NCBI GenBank assembly: GCA_003523185.1
Contig: DPGN01000004.1
Span: 1-27,373, forward strand
DNA: 27,373 nucleotides
Direction of reading: 5' to 3'
Origin: Halieaceae bacterium
Lineage (GTDB): Bacteria > Pseudomonadota > Gammaproteobacteria > Pseudomonadales > Halieaceae
Of the stretch, positions 1 to 7,625 are shown in pieces (position 1 is the first letter of the stretch; every line of letters starts with the position of its first letter). A model generated the notes under the pieces. It was given only the letters and a program-made list of their open reading frames with translations. It was not told where the DNA came from and made no database searches. The translations under genes and the position numbers were made by a program.

Positions 1-492
1 CAGGACATACCGCGTATCAAAGGTTGGGGCCATTGCTCAGCGCCCATTTCTCTGGAGACAAAGCTTTTGCGGTCACGTGGCGATGATCTCATTTTTCCTC
101 ATGCAGCAAAGACCATGTCCGATGCATTAAATCGCGCAGGCTTTGACGCTGCTGATGAGGTGGACGGGCTCGAGACTCACGACTGTTTCACTGTTACCGA
201 ATACATGGCGATAGATCATTCCGGTTTGACGAAACCCGGTGAGAGTTGGAAAGCCGTGGAAGCGGGTCGTATTGCTATTGATGGTGATTTTCCGATCAAT
301 GCCAGCGGGGGATTGATTGGACTGGGCCATCCTGTGGGCGCGACCGGCGTTCGCATGGCGCTTGATTGTGCGAAGCAAGTTTCCGGGAGAGCAGGTGCGT
401 ACCAGATACCTGATGCGCGAAATTTACTGACTTTCAACATGGGCGGCAGCACAACCACCTGCGCGAGTCTGGTGGTAGGTGTGGGTGCGTGA
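1..492 (+). CDS. Thiolase, SCP-x-like acetyl-CoA acetyltransferase (C-terminal part)
   Basis: The reading frame is open from base 1 with no start in the window, so the gene begins upstream; 163 residues are visible. Motifs of the thiolase C-terminal domain are present: HDCFTVTEY, where SCP-x/acetyl-CoA acetyltransferase-type thiolases carry HDCF, and GGLIGLGHPVGATG, which holds the active-site His. The end is TFNMGGSTTTCASLVV, so the usual CxGGG motif is not present in classical form, as is common in SCP-x-type thiolases. The predicted reaction is thiolytic cleavage or condensation of acyl-CoA. It overlaps the next thiolase by four bases (GTGA), which implies translational coupling. Substrate cannot be told from the sequence. 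The thiolase call is secure; the subfamily is an inference from HDCF. Confidence 0.88.
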   Translation, partial: QDIPRIKGWGHCSAPISLETKLLRSRGDDLIFPHAAKTMSDALNRAGFDAADEVDGLETHDCFTVTEYMAIDHSGLTKPGESWKAVEAGRIAIDGDFPINASGGLIGLGHPVGATGVRMALDCAKQVSGRAGAYQIPDARNLLTFNMGGSTTTCASLVVGVGA

Positions 493-1688
493 TTGATGCG
501 TTTGTCCTAGAGGCGCTGCGGAGCCCCCGAACAAAAGCAAAGGAATCCGGCGGGCTTCACGAACTCTCTCCCTCCGACCTGCTGGCTCAGCTTTACCATG
601 CACTTGTGCTGCGCACACAAGTCGATCCCGTATCGCTTTCCGAAGTCATTCTTGGTTGTGTTACTCAGCAGGGTGAACAGGCGGCAAACATCGCCAAAAC
701 CTCTGTCTTAAGAGCGGGTTGGCCTGCGTCAGTCGCCGGAATGACGATTAATCGATTTTGCTCATCGAGTATCGATGCAATTGCACTGGCTGCAATGAAA
801 GTGAATTGTGGGCAAACCTCTGCATTGGTGGCGGGCGGTGTAGAAATGATGTCGCGTGTACCGCTGCTGGCGGACGGCGCCCGGGTCTTCGCTGATCACG
901 ATTTTGGCGTCAATCATCAGATGCTACTCATGGGGGCGGGCGCGGATCTCATTGCGTCTCGAGGGGAGATGTTGCGCGCGGACCTCGATGCTGTGGCGTT
1001 TGGCAGTCATCATCGAGCACTGCGCGCGCAAAAAGAAGAACGCTTTCACTCCATCGTGCCTATAGCGACATCGAAGGGATTGGTTTGTAGCGATGAATGC
1101 GTCAGACCCTCGCTTACCCCGGATCGACTGGCTGCTATGCCCAGTGTTTTTGATGATTTGGGGAAGGCGGGATCTGACCAGGTACAGCTCGCGAAGTTTC
1201 CTGACTTGAGTGAGATTAGCCATCTTCATACAGCGGCGAATTCGCCAGCGATGTGCGATGCCGCGGCCGTATTAATGATTGGCTCATCCAGGTTTGCCCA
1301 GGAGCAAGGGCTGAAGCCCATCGCTCGGATCGTCGACACAGTGACCTGTTGCGGGGAGCCCCTTGAGGTGGTGAGTGGATGCGTCGAAGCCACAAAAGCC
1401 ATTCTCGAACGTAACCGACTCGTACCTTCCGACGTGGATGTGTTCGAAATTCATGAGGCGTTTGCGGCCACTATTGTGAAGTTGCAGCGAGAGCTCGCGA
1501 TTGATGACGCGCGGCTCAATGTGAACGGCGGCTGTATTGCGCTGGGTCATCCCATGGGTGCAACGGGTGCGATTATGGCGGGTACTGCGTTGGACGAGCT
1601 GAAGCGCATCAGCGGAAGGTTGGCTGTGGTTGCTGCAAGTGGCGCCGGTGGTACCGGCAGCGCCCTATTGCTGGAGCGCTGTAACTAG
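489..1688 (+). CDS. Thiolase family protein (acetyl-CoA C-acyltransferase-like) with Ser in place of second catalytic Cys
   Basis: 399 residues, the usual size for a thiolase. The start is GTG at 489, sharing GTGA with the stop of the preceding thiolase. The nucleophile motif NRFCSSSID (Cys91) is intact. HEAFA (His322) follows the FadI/trifunctional-beta style rather than NEAFA, and GGCIALGHPMGATG carries His354. The last motif reads AASGAGGTGSA, so Ser384 (codon AGT) sits where FadI-type enzymes have Cys in ACAAGG. That Cys is the general acid/base, so activity may be reduced, altered, or limited to one direction. The family is secure. Whether it is a working beta-ketothiolase is open. It probably acts with its upstream partner, because tandem coupled thiolases often serve one degradation pathway. 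Confidence 0.9.
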   Translation: MIDAFVLEALRSPRTKAKESGGLHELSPSDLLAQLYHALVLRTQVDPVSLSEVILGCVTQQGEQAANIAKTSVLRAGWPASVAGMTINRFCSSSIDAIALAAMKVNCGQTSALVAGGVEMMSRVPLLADGARVFADHDFGVNHQMLLMGAGADLIASRGEMLRADLDAVAFGSHHRALRAQKEERFHSIVPIATSKGLVCSDECVRPSLTPDRLAAMPSVFDDLGKAGSDQVQLAKFPDLSEISHLHTAANSPAMCDAAAVLMIGSSRFAQEQGLKPIARIVDTVTCCGEPLEVVSGCVEATKAILERNRLVPSDVDVFEIHEAFAATIVKLQRELAIDDARLNVNGGCIALGHPMGATGAIMAGTALDELKRISGRLAVVAASGAGGTGSALLLERCN

Positions 1689-1882
1689 TCCTGCTCACCC
1701 TCATTCGTGATACCTGATTGGTAGCGAATCTCATTGGTGAGTCGCTTTTTGTACCGACGCTGTCGCCGTCGAGCTTTAGCTGCATTGGCGCGCCAGCCTT
1801 GGCGTTTGTCTGCGACCAATTCATCAACGTCATCTGCGGTTTCGACATTCAAGCCATCACTCTCATAGGTTCGCCGTGCCAT
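1685..1882 (-). CDS. Small basic hypothetical protein (65 aa)
   Basis: I do not recognise this family. The frame reads MARRTYESDG..., with an acidic stretch at residues 14-25 and then a strongly basic, probably helical segment at 27-48 (KARRRQRRYKKR). This composition resembles small nucleic-acid- or ribosome-associated proteins, but no motif proves that. It is convergent with the thiolase and shares a CTAG tail-to-tail overlap, so both genes end in TAG. The frame stays open upstream to 1972, but the extra N-terminus (MTSLCMYPSPP...) looks unconvincing. I chose the ATG at 1882, which has only a weak upstream purine run. It fills an otherwise empty interval, and its biased composition suggests a real gene. 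Confidence 0.5.
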   Translation of the reverse strand: MARRTYESDGLNVETADDVDELVADKRQGWRANAAKARRRQRRYKKRLTNEIRYQSGITNEGEQD

Positions 1883-2001
1883 GGCAGTCTCGCAATTGTC
1901 TTGGCCAAAGTCTTTTATAAGTGTGACTGTCCCGGTCATGGGAGGCGATGGGTACATGCAAAGTGATGTCAACGGAATGTGGACGCGCGGCTAGCAAAAT
2001 C

Positions 2002-2036
2002 GGCCAAACGCGCTTGTATCGCGGGCCAACCGCGCT
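2002..2036. repeat. Two near-identical 13-base direct repeats upstream of the DUF1800 gene
   Basis: GGCCAAACGCGCT (2002-2014) and GGCCAACCGCGCT (2024-2036) differ at one base, and their starts are 22 bases apart, about two helical turns. They lie 25-59 bases before the ATG of the DUF1800 lipoprotein gene. The spacing is what tandem sites for one DNA-binding protein often show, but no regulator is identifiable and chance is possible. Confidence 0.35.
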
Positions 2037-2060
2037 ACCCTGTCGGAGTTGACGCATTAG

Positions 2061-3905
2061 ATGGGGGAAATCGTGGCGTTATTCAGTCGTTTTGTGGTGG
2101 CTATGTCACTGGTGCTGATGGTTGCCTGTGGCGGGGGGGGGGGGGCTTCGCTTCCTACACCAACTCCAGTAGTAGACGGTTCTGGGTCTTCAGGGGGCGG
2201 AGCCGCAACAAATCCCCCACCTGCGCCGCCCGAGCCACTAGAGCTCAGAGAGATGGTGGGCAATGAGCTGGCGCTTGATGTAACGCGCTTTCTGATTCAG
2301 GCGACCTTTGGTCCGACCGAACCGGAAATCAAGGCACTGTACGAATCCAATGGTGATTTTGATGCCTGGATTGATGAACAGGTGGCAGCGACGCCTTCAC
2401 GAATCCTCGAAGGTCTCGATGCGCATATGCAGGCTTCGGGCTTAGACCCGAGTAACAACCGAAACTTGGAGCTCGATTGGCAGAAACGCATGCTCACCAG
2501 CGATCTATTGTGGGAGCGATTTGTTCATGGCGAAGACCAGTTACGCCAACGGATTGCCTTCGCTTTGAGCCAGATTTTTGTGATCTCTGATTTGTCAGAT
2601 GCGCTGTTCAATGATGCAAGGGGCATAGCGAATTATCACGACATCATGACCGACCACGCGTTTGGAAATTATCGAGACTTACTGGAGGCGGTGACCCTAA
2701 ATCCCATGATGGGCGAGTACCTGAGTATGGTCCGTAACGAAAAGGCAGATGCGTCACGCAATATTCGCCCGGACGAGAACTACGCCCGAGAAATGATGCA
2801 ACTGTTCACGATTGGCTTGGTCGAACTGAATGATAATGGGACTGTCAGGTTGGATGAGGGTGGGAACCCTATTCCAACTTACGATCAGGAGATCACGAAA
2901 GCCTTTGCCAGCGTCTTTACAGGGTGGATGTACGGTAACGCGCCTTACTGGTATTGGGCTGACTGGTTTAATGAGAGCACGACTCTGGCAATGAAGCCCT
3001 TTGAGGCGTACCACGATACTGAGACAAAGACCTTATTGAACGGTGAAGTCTTGCCAGCGGGACAGACAGCTCAGCAGGACCTTGATGCGGCGTTAGACAA
3101 TGTATTCGCGCACCGGAACGTGGCGCCCTTTGTGAGTAAACAACTCATTCAGCGTCTGGTGACCAGTAACCCGTCACCTGAGTATGTGGCCAGAGTAAGT
3201 GCGGTGTTCAACGACAACGGCAGTGGCGAGAAGGGTGATCTGGAAGCGGTTGTACGAGCGATCTTGCTCGATGACGAGGCAAGGCAACTTAGCCCAGAGA
3301 CACGCGAGACCTTCGGTAAACTCAAAGAGCCCGTTCTCAAATTTACCGCTTTGATGCGCGCTTTCCATGTCGAGGCCTTTCAACCGCTGACTGAGGACGG
3401 GTCAGTTGAGCGAGAGACAATCCGATTTTTCTGGCCCGGCTACGATTACGGTCAGAGACCCTACGGTTCCCCCTCGGTCTTCAATTTCTACCGACCGGAT
3501 TACAAGCCAGCCAATGCCTTTGGCGGCGCTGATGTCGTGAGTCCTGAATTCCAGATTCTGAATGAAAAAAATATCACCGCGGCCTCAAATTGGGGTGGAT
3601 CAGTCGTCTTCAACTCCTACGATTTTTTGCGCGATGGCTGTGAAGAGGACCTCGATTTCGAAGCAGGGGTTGGTTGCTTGTATGCGAAGTTTGAGGGTGA
3701 AATTGAACTGGCAAAAAATACGGATGAACTGCTCGACCACCTCAATGTTCTCATGATGGCAGGTGGTATGAGCGATGACATGCGCGGGGTGATCGCCGAT
3801 CACATTGAACCGTTTGACCCTAATGACGAGCAACAGCGCCTCTATCGAGTGGCCGAGGCGACTTATCTGATGTGGATGTCGCCCGAATTTGCCGTGCAGC
3901 GCTAG
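2061..3905 (+). CDS. DUF1800 domain-containing lipoprotein
   Basis: 614 residues. The N-terminus is a lipoprotein signal (SLVLMVAC, Cys23) followed by a glycine run and a Pro/Ser/Gly-rich linker to about residue 60. The DUF1800 domain then fills the rest: RFLIQATFGPT near 80, RQRIAFALSQIF, NYAREMMQLFTIGL, and near the end GSPSVFNFYRPD. The family has no established biochemical role. It is commonly paired with DUF1501 proteins, as here, and both are exported. The ATG at 2061 has no good ribosome-binding site. A GTG at 2073, preceded by GGGGGA, would remove Glu3 and give a cleaner signal peptide, so the start is uncertain. A G13 tract lies in the codons directly after Cys23 and could switch the gene off by slippage. 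Confidence 0.9.
   Translation: MGEIVALFSRFVVAMSLVLMVACGGGGGASLPTPTPVVDGSGSSGGGAATNPPPAPPEPLELREMVGNELALDVTRFLIQATFGPTEPEIKALYESNGDFDAWIDEQVAATPSRILEGLDAHMQASGLDPSNNRNLELDWQKRMLTSDLLWERFVHGEDQLRQRIAFALSQIFVISDLSDALFNDARGIANYHDIMTDHAFGNYRDLLEAVTLNPMMGEYLSMVRNEKADASRNIRPDENYAREMMQLFTIGLVELNDNGTVRLDEGGNPIPTYDQEITKAFASVFTGWMYGNAPYWYWADWFNESTTLAMKPFEAYHDTETKTLLNGEVLPAGQTAQQDLDAALDNVFAHRNVAPFVSKQLIQRLVTSNPSPEYVARVSAVFNDNGSGEKGDLEAVVRAILLDDEARQLSPETRETFGKLKEPVLKFTALMRAFHVEAFQPLTEDGSVERETIRFFWPGYDYGQRPYGSPSVFNFYRPDYKPANAFGGADVVSPEFQILNEKNITAASNWGGSVVFNSYDFLRDGCEEDLDFEAGVGCLYAKFEGEIELAKNTDELLDHLNVLMMAGGMSDDMRGVIADHIEPFDPNDEQQRLYRVAEATYLMWMSPEFAVQR
2133..2145 (+). repeat. Poly-G tract (13 G) inside the DUF1800 lipoprotein gene
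   Basis: Thirteen consecutive G follow the GGC codon after the lipobox Cys. In this assembly the length keeps the frame open. Losing one G would bring in a TAG at 2170-2172, and gaining one G would bring in a stop at 2264-2266, so either change ends translation before the DUF1800 domain. G homopolymers of this length are typical slipped-strand contingency tracts; they are also hard to sequence exactly. Confidence 0.9.
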
Positions 3906-3916
3906 GAGCGAATCAG

Positions 3917-5305
3917 ATGAAAGCATGCAAACCTTCGATGATAGACCGGCGCAACTTTATTCGACGCTCAGCACTTGCTGCTGTCGGTAGCTCGAGTTTC
4001 TCCGCATTGACAACACAATTTAATCTGGTACATGCGCAAGTCGGTGGCGCTGATGATTACCGAGCGTTGGTTTGTGTCTTCCTCTACGGAGGCAATGACG
4101 CATTCAACATGTTGGTCCCGAGGTCGCTGGGCGAGCACACAACCTACGCTGACACGCGTCGCAGTCTCGCGATAGCGCGTGAAGATTTACTGCCCTTAAA
4201 TCCAACTAATAGCTTACCCGCCGACTACGGTTTGCACCCTCAGATGCCGGATCTGAAGAACCTATTTGACGACGGCAAGCTCTCACTTATTGGTAATGTG
4301 GGGACGTTGATCGAGCCCACACTGCAGTCGGATTACGTTAATCAACGGGTGGAGCTGCCGCCGCAGCTTTTCTCTCATAACGACCAGCAAAATTTTGTGA
4401 TGAGCCTTCAGTCGAACCGGAATCGTCAGGGTTGGGCGAGTCGTATTGCTGATCTTATGATCGACACTAATACGAATCAGAACCTCTCGATGAACATCAC
4501 CTTGAGCGGATCGAATACGTTCCAGACGGGCGGTCTTCAGGCGCCTTACGCTATTGGTGCAGGTGGGGTAAACGACTATTGGTCCCTGCAGCCGGGCAAT
4601 GCGGAGGAGTGGTCGGTGAGACGCAATGCCGCCTACGATGCCTTACTCGCACAGCCTCAGTCTCATCTGTTTGCGACGGAATTCGCTCGCACTCAAAGAC
4701 GTTCTATCGATCTGGGTGTTGAGCTGCGCCAGGCACTGAATGCAGTGAGCGCTCCGCAGACAGCATTCGATGGATCGAGCCGTCTCGCTTCAATGTTAAG
4801 TATGGTGTCGCATCTGATTGCCGCTCGACAACAGCTTGGAATGAAGCGCCAAATCTTTTTTGTGGGCATCGGCGACTACGACACTCACGGTGACCAAATC
4901 AATCGACATCCGACACTCATGAACGAGCTCAATCACGCGCTGACCTCGTTTTATAACGCAACGGTCGAGCTGGGTGTGTCCGATAAGGTCACTACCTTTA
5001 CTGCCAGTGATTTTGGTCGAACTCTGACCAGCAACGGCGATGGTACGGATCATGGTTGGGGCAGCCACCAAATGGTCATGGGTGATGGTGTCGATGGCGG
5101 TAAAATTTTTGGCACGATGCCAGAGCTCGCTATCGGGAGTAACGATGACATTGGTGAAGGCCGAATCATCCCGACAACCTCGGTCGATCAATATGCGGCT
5201 ACCCTTGCAGGTTGGTACGGACTGACACCATCTCAAATTGCGGAGACCTTCCCAACGCTGGCTAATTTCAACACGGCCGACTTAGGTTTTATGCGATTTG
5301 GTTGA
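3917..5305 (+). CDS. DUF1501 domain-containing protein, Tat-exported
   Basis: 462 residues from the ATG at 3917. That start is chosen because TAGGAG, formed by the stop of the preceding gene, sits eight bases upstream; the frame is open further back but would overlap the DUF1800 gene. The N-terminus is a twin-arginine signal (DRRNFIRRSALAAVG, Arg11-Arg12) with a likely cleavage after VHA at residue 40. The mature part shows DUF1501 motifs: FLYGGNDAFNML near 55-66 and, late in the protein, TASDFGRTL and DHGWGSHQ. DUF1501 is related to the alkaline phosphatase/sulfatase superfamily, but no reaction is established. It probably acts in the periplasm with the DUF1800 lipoprotein, since the two genes are 11 bases apart and co-occur widely. 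Confidence 0.92.
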   Translation: MKACKPSMIDRRNFIRRSALAAVGSSSFSALTTQFNLVHAQVGGADDYRALVCVFLYGGNDAFNMLVPRSLGEHTTYADTRRSLAIAREDLLPLNPTNSLPADYGLHPQMPDLKNLFDDGKLSLIGNVGTLIEPTLQSDYVNQRVELPPQLFSHNDQQNFVMSLQSNRNRQGWASRIADLMIDTNTNQNLSMNITLSGSNTFQTGGLQAPYAIGAGGVNDYWSLQPGNAEEWSVRRNAAYDALLAQPQSHLFATEFARTQRRSIDLGVELRQALNAVSAPQTAFDGSSRLASMLSMVSHLIAARQQLGMKRQIFFVGIGDYDTHGDQINRHPTLMNELNHALTSFYNATVELGVSDKVTTFTASDFGRTLTSNGDGTDHGWGSHQMVMGDGVDGGKIFGTMPELAIGSNDDIGEGRIIPTTSVDQYAATLAGWYGLTPSQIAETFPTLANFNTADLGFMRFG

Positions 5306-5376
5306 GCGAGCGCGTGAGGGCGGCTCTGGAAATGAGCGAGCTCGCACCCTGCAGTCTTGGCGTTGCCGCCGTTGCC

Positions 5377-6822
5377 TCAGTCTGTCGCAGCAGTGTGGAA
5401 CGCCTTCACCACCTCTCTCAGCAAGTCCCATCGATTGAAGCCCTGACGTCCGTAATCGAGACCCCTTCTAACAATAACGAGGTCATGGCTGGGAGCGACG
5501 ATGACGTACTGTCCGCGGTTGCCTGCCGTACTGTAGGCATCACTGGGGACCTCATTTTTTCGCTCATCGGGCACTAACCACCACTGGCCACCGTAGTCAT
5601 TCCCACGAACCTGAGATGCGGGCGCCGGGGCACGAACAAAGTCGATCCACTCGCGAGAGATGAGTTGTTCGCCTTGCCATTGTCCATCTTGAAGGAATAG
5701 CAGGCCGAAGCGCGCAAGGTCGCGGGCGTTGGTATAGACCTGTGAGGAAAAAATAAAATCGCCAAATCGATCGGTCGAAGCGAGCGTGTTAGTCATCCCC
5801 AGCCGATCGAACAAAGCTTTGTGGGGAAAGAGCTGGTAATCGGATTCATTGGCAAACGTCTGCTTGAGCGCAAAGACGGCGAGCAAAGTGTCGTAGTTTT
5901 CATAATCCCAAAACGTGCCAGGCTCCCGAATAAGGCCGCGATTACGCATCCCGTCTACTGAACTCGCGCCCGCCCAATAGGCAAGACCGGAACCTGTCGC
6001 GTACTCCATGCCAAAGCTATCGACGGGGTAGAGGCCTGAACTCATGTGCAACGCATGTCGAAGGGTGATGGCATCGCGTGGGTCCGGCGCTGGGCGGTCT
6101 TTAATTTCCGGCAGCCACTCGAACTCTAAAGGCGCATCCAGAGCCAGTTCCTCACCGTCCACCTTCATGCCAATCAGCGTTGACGCGATGCTTTTCGCCG
6201 TGGACCAGGTGCGGGTTCGCGTCGTCATATCAAATCCATCTGCGTACCGCTCCAGCACAATCTCCCTCTTGTGTAAGACCAGCAAGCTGACAGTCTTTTG
6301 TTCAGGCGAAGGTCGCTCAAAGGCCCAGGTTTCCGCTGCACTGAGAGCCGACTTCGAAATGCGCGGATCGAGGGGTATGGGAGTGACCACGTCACCCATC
6401 GGCCAGGGCAAGCCGGTTGTATCTGTGCGGTAGCTAAGATCAATCGTTGGTAACTCATCCGTAGCTGACATATCCCAATCGGGTGGTACGACAATGCATC
6501 CGATTCCATCTCGAAAGACCGCGTGAACTCGGTCACCATCGTTACCGCCACCCACGCCGACCCATCGCGCATCACGATTCACCGTGAAGTTCCCACCAGA
6601 CGTGGTTCCGATAACCCGCTCGCCCAAGTAGGCAAGTTCATCACTAAAGACCTGATCGATCGTGCGACGCGATGTAAATAACCCGTTGCAACTCAGGACG
6701 GCTTGAACCCCATTTCGTATGAGCTGTCGATTGTGGTCAAAGTAGTCGTATTGTGCGGAGGCATTAAGCGCGGTGAGTACGGCAGCTAAACCTACAATCT
6801 GACCAAGGTTTCGTATGGGCAT
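5377..6822 (-). CDS. Secreted serine hydrolase, beta-lactamase class C / 6-aminohexanoate-dimer hydrolase type
   Basis: 481 residues with a signal peptide (hydrophobic core at about 8-18, likely cleavage after ASA at residue 23). The penicillin-binding-like catalytic fold is visible: TWSTAKS gives the SxxK motif (Ser207, Lys210), DYENYD gives YxN (Tyr307, Asn309), and STAGNRGQYV near 431-440 is the third strand motif. GGQWWLVP is typical of the esterase/amide hydrolase branch. About 170 residues precede the domain and carry no motif I recognise. It is expected to hydrolyse an ester or amide in the periplasm; resistance to beta-lactams is unlikely from this subfamily. It converges on the DUF1501 gene with a 71-base gap and is divergent from the next gene. 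Confidence 0.87.
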   Translation of the reverse strand: MPIRNLGQIVGLAAVLTALNASAQYDYFDHNRQLIRNGVQAVLSCNGLFTSRRTIDQVFSDELAYLGERVIGTTSGGNFTVNRDARWVGVGGGNDGDRVHAVFRDGIGCIVVPPDWDMSATDELPTIDLSYRTDTTGLPWPMGDVVTPIPLDPRISKSALSAAETWAFERPSPEQKTVSLLVLHKREIVLERYADGFDMTTRTRTWSTAKSIASTLIGMKVDGEELALDAPLEFEWLPEIKDRPAPDPRDAITLRHALHMSSGLYPVDSFGMEYATGSGLAYWAGASSVDGMRNRGLIREPGTFWDYENYDTLLAVFALKQTFANESDYQLFPHKALFDRLGMTNTLASTDRFGDFIFSSQVYTNARDLARFGLLFLQDGQWQGEQLISREWIDFVRAPAPASQVRGNDYGGQWWLVPDERKNEVPSDAYSTAGNRGQYVIVAPSHDLVIVRRGLDYGRQGFNRWDLLREVVKAFHTAATD

Positions 6823-6898
6823 GTGACTTTATCTCGTTAAAGACTCAAAAGAATACGGTAGTTTACTGCCATACAACCCTAATTCGGATAGTGATGGC

Positions 6899-7462
6899 AT
6901 GACTGAGGCTGAGACGCCGGTATGGCTACAACAACTCAAGCGCGCAATACGTGGAAATCGTCATGATGCCCATAATCGCTACGTGCAATTTGCGACGCTC
7001 GGGCTGGATGGCAAGCCTCGTGTGAGGATGGTCGTTTTTCGCGGATTCTCACTCTCCGAAGCCTCGTTTTTTATCATCACGGATGCGCGAAGCGAAAAAG
7101 TGGAAGAGCTAGCGCAGTGTCCTGATGTGGAGGTGAGTTGGTATTTCACCCAGACTCGAGAGCAGTTTCGACTGCAATGTAGCGCTGTGACACATAGCCA
7201 CGGGACAGACGCGGACTTACACCGTGACACACTCTGGAAGGGATTGTCGGACGCGGCAAAAGCACAGTTTTTTTGGCCAGAGCCGGGGCTTCCCTCAGGC
7301 GAGGGTCAGTCGCTAGAGATCACGATGCATCCCCCGGAAACGTTCACTGTCATCGAGTGCAGCCCGCAGCGAGTTGATCATCTTGTGCTTGCCAAAATAC
7401 AGCGACGCACGCTCTCTGATTTGACGGCTTCGGGTTGGACAGAGGTTTCGATCAATCCATAA
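6899..7462 (+). CDS. Pyridoxamine 5'-phosphate oxidase-like FMN-binding protein (Alr4036 type)
   Basis: 187 residues. The split-barrel flavin fold is suggested by RYVQFATLGLDGKPRVRMVVFRGF (residues about 28-50) and by SEKVEELAQCPDVEVSWYF. The C-terminus QRVDHLVL...RRTLSDL matches the dimerisation region of PNPOx-related proteins. These proteins bind FMN, but Alr4036-type members usually lack proven PNP oxidase activity, so I do not call it pdxH. It stands alone, divergent from the serine hydrolase with 76 bases between them. Family assignment is good; substrate is unknown. Confidence 0.85.
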   Translation: MTEAETPVWLQQLKRAIRGNRHDAHNRYVQFATLGLDGKPRVRMVVFRGFSLSEASFFIITDARSEKVEELAQCPDVEVSWYFTQTREQFRLQCSAVTHSHGTDADLHRDTLWKGLSDAAKAQFFWPEPGLPSGEGQSLEITMHPPETFTVIECSPQRVDHLVLAKIQRRTLSDLTASGWTEVSINP

Positions 7463-7625
7463 CCTATCGGCGCTGCTGTTATCGCAGCACCCCCAGGTCG
7501 AGCGCGACTTGCCGACGTGACTCAGACTTCGGTAAGTGGGGGCAAAGGTGTTCTAGCACCCGATTTGATTTATGCTAGTCCTCTAACAATAACAGTTGCG
7601 TTCGTCGCCCTAGAGGTCACAAAAC

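Noticed and set aside
1979..2266. Plus-strand frame overlapping the start of the DUF1800 gene
   Set aside because: It is the alternative frame across the poly-G tract; its sequence has no protein character. Used only to predict the effect of a slip.
5302..5577. Plus-strand frame of 91 codons after the DUF1501 gene
   Set aside because: TTG start, lies almost wholly antisense to the serine hydrolase gene, and has no recognisable motif; a shadow frame.
7473..7500. Small hairpin GCTGC/GCAGC after the PNPOx-like gene
   Set aside because: Only five pairs and no T-run; not convincing as a terminator.
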